Origin: Acidobacteriota bacterium
GTDB lineage: Bacteria; Acidobacteriota; Terriglobia; Acidiferrales; UBA7541
Length of the DNA stretch: 47,963 nucleotides
Assembly: GCA_003225295.1 (NCBI GenBank)
Contig: QHYZ01000084.1
Location: 1-47,963, forward strand
Reading direction: 5' to 3'
Of this stretch, positions 44,901 through 47,963 are shown one piece after another. The position numbers and the translations under genes are program-made. Numbering within the stretch: the stretch's first letter is position 1; the number at the start of each line of letters is the position of its first letter. Below the pieces are notes generated by a model. That model was not told the DNA's origin and ran no database searches. It worked only from the letters and a program-made list of their open reading frames with translations.

Positions 44901-45977
44901 TTCAACTTAGGAAACACGGCCTTGGGTATGGCGCAGCTGAGTCCCGTCCCATATGCTCCCCATCAGGGGCAAGCGACGCTTAGCGCAACCAGCTTGCCGC
45001 TGGGTACCAACTCCGTGACAGCAACTTACAACGGTGATGCCAACAACCTCACTGTTACGTCTTCGGCGGTCAACATTGTGGTGATGCAGAACTCCAACCT
45101 GAGCGCGGTCATCAACCCGCCGGCGATAAACATTGCAGGAAGCGGGGTCATCACTGCAACGGTTCCGGGTGCAAGCGGGCAACCGACGCCTACTGGAAGT
45201 ATCGGGATTTTTGCTTCAGGACCCGGGGCCACTTGCGGTTGCGGCGGAGCAAATCTGGTGAACGGCTCGGCCAGCATCAATTTCGACGGCAGACTTTTCA
45301 ATGTCGGCACCGTTTCCATTCAAGTCGGCTATTCCGGCGATTCGGTGTACGCCCCAGCTACGGTGACACTCAGTGTGATGGATGCATTTCCTTTCACAAT
45401 GGGACCAACTTCACCGGTTACCATCACAGCGCCGGGCGCGAGCACAGGGAACACGTCAACGGTGACGGTCACGCCGGTCAATGGTTATACGGGCCCAGTT
45501 TATCTTTCGTGCGCGCTCACTACTTCCCCGGCAGGAGCAGTGAATCCTCCGACTTGCAGCATCCCGCCGTCCACAAATATTCCAGGCACGGCCGCAGTCA
45601 CGGCGACGATGACCATCAACTCGACGGCGGCTGGCTCCGCCGCGATGGTTCATCCCATCCCGCTTGGATCATCGCCGCCTGACTTGTTGGACAAGGCGCC
45701 CGGCTGGATTGCAGCTTGGGCTGGAGTTGCGCTGGCTCTCTTGTGGCTCTTAGGGACGCGCGGCCGAGAACTCCATCGGCGGCGCTTGGCAAGTTTCTTG
45801 CTCTTGCTTGCCATGCTTGGAAGTCTGGTCGCTTGTGGGGGAGGAGGGAGCAATAGCGGGCCGCCGAATCCAGGGACAACGCCAGGGAGCTATACATTCG
45901 CAGCGACGGGTTCCTTCACATCCAACTCGGCAAGCGGCACAACGCAAACGACGACTGTTGCGGTTACGATTCAATAG
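41967..45977 (+). CDS. Secreted sedolisin (S53) peptidase with Ig-like modules and membrane hairpin
   Basis: This is a 1336-residue protein. The start at 41967 is chosen over 41919 because AGGGA is correctly spaced and the signal helix (VFVVLLSAALAGVLGVGIA) then lies at the N terminus. A pro-kumamolisin activation domain occupies about 79-233 (HKWLSPEQFGALYG). The S53 catalytic domain spans about 268-713 with the Glu/Asp pair Glu340 and Asp344 (VEAHLDVEI), oxyanion Asp426 (FVSAGDGGPAG), nucleophile Ser614 (GGTSASSPAMAG) and a calcium site (FHDVTAGSN; GYDQATGLGSVDA). Several group-3 Ig-like repeats follow (about 720-1130). The final Ig-like module is interrupted by two helices (WAGVALALLWLLG; FLLLLAMLGSLVACGG) around an Arg/His-rich loop, about 1247-1293. 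Sedolisins are acid endopeptidases; self-activation by pro-domain removal is expected. It would digest proteins outside the cell under acidic conditions. Confidence 0.93.
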   Translation: MAAKSGWSFQPLRVFVVLLSAALAGVLGVGIAKGRALRSSARSSAQAESTKAGPPNAQALQATGTVSRSRITQPINERVRVTLHGNVHPLARAEYDRGAVADSLPAGRMLLILQRSPEREAALRQFLQEVHKPSSASYHKWLSPEQFGALYGPEDSEIATVRGWLQRHGFSVGRVTKGKTAVEFSGTAGQVREAFGTEIHTYLINGEEHHANNRDPQIPAALAPVIAGITPMNDFRAKSYAKVLGKATLQTETNTITPQWTLNTSPLLALAPGDFAVQYDLNPLYTAGVNGSGVTIGIISFSNVDPTVVAAYHSLFGLPAGKLNVVVDGSDPGVNGAAVEAHLDVEIAGSVAPGATINLYTAESTTVQDGLVLAAQRAVDDNQTTALSTSYGVCEQSLGSAGNQFWAGLWEQAAAQGQTSFVSAGDGGPAGCDDFNAQDAAQHGLSVSGFASTPWNVAVGGTDFSYNSYAGSPASQNAELATYWNLTPAKLPSVSLLKPIPEQPWNRPFGLNLSSNGVYNPPPPTIIAGGGGASNCATGSAAPDGSFASCTSGYPKPTWQSGKGVPADGARHLPDVSLFAAAGENNSAYPICVFSQDCVVVNGGTRLILAGGTSASSPAMAGIMALVNQKFGPQGQANFALYPLAAQHPAVFHDVTAGSNNVPCQQNSPSCTLSTLTDNTQGFFTFGQFYSATGYDQATGLGSVDASLLVQNWNAGTFTSTNTTLSLSQTTFTHGTPIGVTVSVTGSGGTPTGDIALVTTASPAVNKGLGEITLQSGTGSATLNNFPGGQYQVTARYAGDATFGPSVSSPVTVNVAPENSTVSMSGNSFDFSTDRYIPVSNGASFPYGTFIAIDAQTQGASAPTGTLDGVPTGTATFNDNASSGNVSSAALNLNSKGLAEWIPSGGFPAGTHSVGASYSGDASFASSTATPITFTITKATPVIGIFASPKTIGLGAPTTLTASIAVSPVVPAPTGTVTFNLGNTALGMAQLSPVPYAPHQGQATLSATSLPLGTNSVTATYNGDANNLTVTSSAVNIVVMQNSNLSAVINPPAINIAGSGVITATVPGASGQPTPTGSIGIFASGPGATCGCGGANLVNGSASINFDGRLFNVGTVSIQVGYSGDSVYAPATVTLSVMDAFPFTMGPTSPVTITAPGASTGNTSTVTVTPVNGYTGPVYLSCALTTSPAGAVNPPTCSIPPSTNIPGTAAVTATMTINSTAAGSAAMVHPIPLGSSPPDLLDKAPGWIAAWAGVALALLWLLGTRGRELHRRRLASFLLLLAMLGSLVACGGGGSNSGPPNPGTTPGSYTFAATGSFTSNSASGTTQTTTVAVTIQ

Positions 45978-46064
45978 AGCCTCAAAAATCCGAAGCAGAT
46001 TCGTCAGGGACCAGTGCCCTTACTCACGTTAAAGGACTTGCGTGAGGGCGCTAAGAAAAGAGAC

Positions 46065-47294
46065 TCACTTTTCTCCGATGTAGGTCGTTCCCGGACCACC
46101 ATTCTGGACGATGTATCCAACAATCGCATAGCCATCATTAAAAATCTGCAGCTGTTCCGGGCTTCCCGCGGTCGCGACGAGGATCGGCCGCGGCGCGGTG
46201 TTCCCTTTTACTCGCGTTCCAACCATCACAAATCCATCCGTGCCGTTGCCGCCAAACGCGGTGATGATATAACCGCCTTGGGCCAGATTGGTCGCCGCTT
46301 GGCCCAGCGTGGCGTATGTCGCGGTCGCCACCTGAGCTTCGTAGATGGTTGATGAATCGCTTTGCCAGGCGTAGGAAAAATAGGTAACGTTTCCCGCATT
46401 GAAAGAAACCGCGGTAACTACGTGGCTCAGTGCGCCTTCCTGCGTCGCCGCGGCCTGCAAGGCGCTCGGGGCCACCGTGCCCTGCGTTAGCGTAAACCCT
46501 GTCGATTGTGTAGCCTCCGTGTAGCAGACCGCGTAGATGACGTCCTCCGGGTGCAGGTCGATGGAGGTAATCACGGTGTGGCCCGTGTCGATGTTGGCCA
46601 CATCCGAATTCAGGTTGTCAAAACCACCCGTGGAATAGCCGACATTCAGGCCGGCCACGTTCGCCGGCAGACCGGATGCGTCAAAAAACCATGCGCAAGC
46701 AAATGGGCTGCCAGTAGATGGCCCACAAGCGTCTCCCAGCGACAGCGGCGTTCCCACCGCGTTGCGAAAGTACCAGGACAGCCCCGCATCCACGTTCGTG
46801 TGCAAGCCTCCGCTAGGATACCCGTTAATTGTGGAAGGCGCGTCAACCTGCTGGAAGCGCAAATCCCCCGTTTGAGGCGGTGGCGCGGGCAGGACCTTCA
46901 GCGTGGCGGCCATGCTGGTGGCGGAGTTGATGGCATTGGTCACGGTCATGGTGAAGGTGGCGCCGTCGTCGCCCTGGACGGTTGGGGGCGTTATGTAAGA
47001 AGCGCTGGTGGCGCCGGGAATCGGAGTGCCGTCCTTGCTCCATTGATAATTCAGCGGCGCCGTTCCGCTTGCCGCGGCCGTAAACGTTGCCGACTGCCCT
47101 AGGATCGCAACTTGGTTCGTCGGCTGAGTAGTGATAATTGGCGGCTCGACAATTGGCTTTAGGCCTGATGACCCTCCTGAAGCGCAGCCGTACAGGACGT
47201 ATGAGGGCAGTGCCAGCATGCACAAATATCCACTGCGTCGGCTAAATCCACCGTTAGTTCTTCTGGGATTCTGCAGCAACAAGTAGAAGGACAT
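46065..47294 (-). CDS. Ig-domain lipoprotein
   Basis: This is a 409-residue protein from ATG 47294. The N terminus has an Arg-rich n-region, hydrophobic LCMLALPSYVLYGC with lipobox Cys37, and a Gly/Ser linker. An I-set-like Ig domain follows (about 50-135: PTNQVAILGQSATFTAAASG, YQWSKDGTPIPGATSASYI, DDGATFTMTVTNAINS). The rest is a beta-rich domain (LRFQQVDAPSTINGYPSGGL; PFACAWFFDASGLPANVAG; GGYIITAFGGNGTDGFVMVG) that I do not recognise. It is likely anchored to a membrane by lipid and surface or periplasm facing. A GTG-started extension to 47375 lacks a ribosome binding site. It is convergent with the sedolisin gene, with under 90 bp between the stops. Confidence 0.8.
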   Translation of the reverse strand: MSFYLLLQNPRRTNGGFSRRSGYLCMLALPSYVLYGCASGGSSGLKPIVEPPIITTQPTNQVAILGQSATFTAAASGTAPLNYQWSKDGTPIPGATSASYITPPTVQGDDGATFTMTVTNAINSATSMAATLKVLPAPPPQTGDLRFQQVDAPSTINGYPSGGLHTNVDAGLSWYFRNAVGTPLSLGDACGPSTGSPFACAWFFDASGLPANVAGLNVGYSTGGFDNLNSDVANIDTGHTVITSIDLHPEDVIYAVCYTEATQSTGFTLTQGTVAPSALQAAATQEGALSHVVTAVSFNAGNVTYFSYAWQSDSSTIYEAQVATATYATLGQAATNLAQGGYIITAFGGNGTDGFVMVGTRVKGNTAPRPILVATAGSPEQLQIFNDGYAIVGYIVQNGGPGTTYIGEK

Positions 47295-47545
47295 CACCCG
47301 GGCCCCTAGTTTGCTGGAGATTCTCCCTTGTTGGGACGAAAGCAACGCGAATTTGGTTTCATTTTTGCTGGGCACAAAAACGGCAGGGCTATTTTAGCCC
47401 TAAACCCTCAGACACAATTTTGGCGATCTTTCTTGCTGTCCTTCCCTTGCTTATCCGGACTCTGACGCGCTTGAGATTGAAATTCGGAAGAGATATTCCT
47501 CACTTCGCTCGGAATGACAGCCTTACTGCCTAAGCTTGGGCCCGT

Positions 47546-47963
47546 TCAAGGAAGCGTAAGAGTATAACCTTCGCGGACGATGGCTGCGGCTTCGCTACCT
47601 TGGTAGCGGTAGATAACTGCAAGTACTTTGTCCGCGCCGACAGCGGGATCGCCGCCCATAGTGCTGTTCGTGACGACGAAGCTGAGCTGACCATCGTGCG
47701 TTTTGCTGCGCAGGACCTCGGTCACATTGACGCTGCTTGCCTGCCAGCGGTAATAAGCGCGAATCATGCGGACGCCAGCATTCCGGCGAGCGAAATCGAA
47801 GCCGGGATGGAACTCCATCTTCCCTGCCTGGTGAAAGTCGGTCAGGGCAACAACGGATACAAGACCGTCGGATAGTTCTTGCCCGAGGCTGCCGACTGAT
47901 CGGTTGCCATACCCACACATCCGAGTCAGAGCGGCAACCGCCTCTCTGACCCGGATTCCTTGC
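47546..47963 (-). CDS. Hypothetical protein, 5' end outside window
   Basis: The frame is open to the window edge and ends in TGA at 47546-47548; about 139 residues are visible. An internal ATG at 47920 could also be the start. The visible part has MEFHPGFDFARRNAGVRMIR, AYYRWQASSVNVTEVLRSKT and VLAVIYRYQGSEAAAIVREG. It is basic in the middle and has no clear signal peptide or membrane helix. Family not recognised. It lies upstream of the Ig lipoprotein on the same strand, with 250 bp between. Confidence 0.5.
   Translation of the reverse strand, partial: QGIRVREAVAALTRMCGYGNRSVGSLGQELSDGLVSVVALTDFHQAGKMEFHPGFDFARRNAGVRMIRAYYRWQASSVNVTEVLRSKTHDGQLSFVVTNSTMGGDPAVGADKVLAVIYRYQGSEAAAIVREGYTLTLP

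Noticed and set aside
46015-46095. Terminator between the convergent sedolisin and lipoprotein genes
   Set aside because: CTCACG/CGTGAG and GAAAAG/CTTTTC are short, loosely spaced stems without a clear U-tract.

Overview
The window looks like an accessory, gene-decay-rich stretch of an Acidobacteriota chromosome. Three things point there. There are three large MacB/FtsX-type permeases of the ADOP (acidobacterial duplicated orphan permease) kind, one of them next to a PadR-type regulator. There is an Oar-like TonB-dependent receptor with an N-terminal carboxypeptidase-regulatory-like domain. There are several very large secreted proteins built from sialidase, kelch and Ig-like modules. The species assignment is inference from gene content; no rRNA or complete tRNA gene was seen.

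Layout. 1-172 holds the end of an ISAzo13-type transposase. 262-6925 has a PEGA-domain protein divergent from a giant secreted sialidase/kelch protein that carries a 300-bp tract of 15-bp repeats (NPNIT x 20). 7000-10670 has a transmembrane Ser/Thr kinase with TPRs, divergent from a small secreted protein, with a perfect 12-bp-arm palindrome between them. 10983-15394 has a frameshifted NTF2/SnoaL-like gene, a DUF420 membrane protein, a broken PadR gene whose promoter/operator is intact, and the ADOP permease it should control. 16426-18897 has a small unknown gene and a secreted cytochrome with 25 haem-binding motifs. 18977-19435 is a gene graveyard (Big_2 Ig relic, zinc alcohol dehydrogenase relic). 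19501-24881, on the minus strand, has an S10 serine carboxypeptidase, an intact ADOP permease and an internally deleted ADOP pseudogene. 25274-28513 is a secreted Ig-repeat protein. 29002-31898 has a PIN/Phd toxin-antitoxin pair, a YjjJ/HipH-type HTH-HipA kinase with 12-bp iterons in front, and a TPR fragment. 33223-40319 is a tight three-gene operon: TonB receptor plus two Tat-exported glycosidase-like TIM-barrel proteins. 40450-41031 has two further relics. 41967-45977 is a sedolisin (S53) protease with Ig modules. 46065-47963 has an Ig lipoprotein and a gene that runs off the window edge.

The most unusual structure is a family of dispersed repeats of about 140-290 bp, all in + orientation (near 16262, 28704, 32392 and 41154). 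Each carries the promoter-side flank and/or the 5' half of a tRNA-Asn(GTT) gene, up to the anticodon. In three of the four copies this runs into a conserved hairpin-forming tail. The copies lie at the boundaries of the gene blocks: the toxin-antitoxin block lies between copies B and C, and the TonB/glycosidase operon lies between C and D. Ordinary tRNA-targeted integration duplicates the 3' half of a tRNA, so 5'-half copies need another explanation.

A second recurring theme is an apparent Ig-like C-terminal domain interrupted by a two-helix membrane hairpin, found in both the Ig-repeat protein and the sedolisin. Functionally the window is dominated by the cell envelope: secreted hydrolases, surface adhesin-like proteins, nutrient uptake, export permeases, and extracytoplasmic electron transfer.
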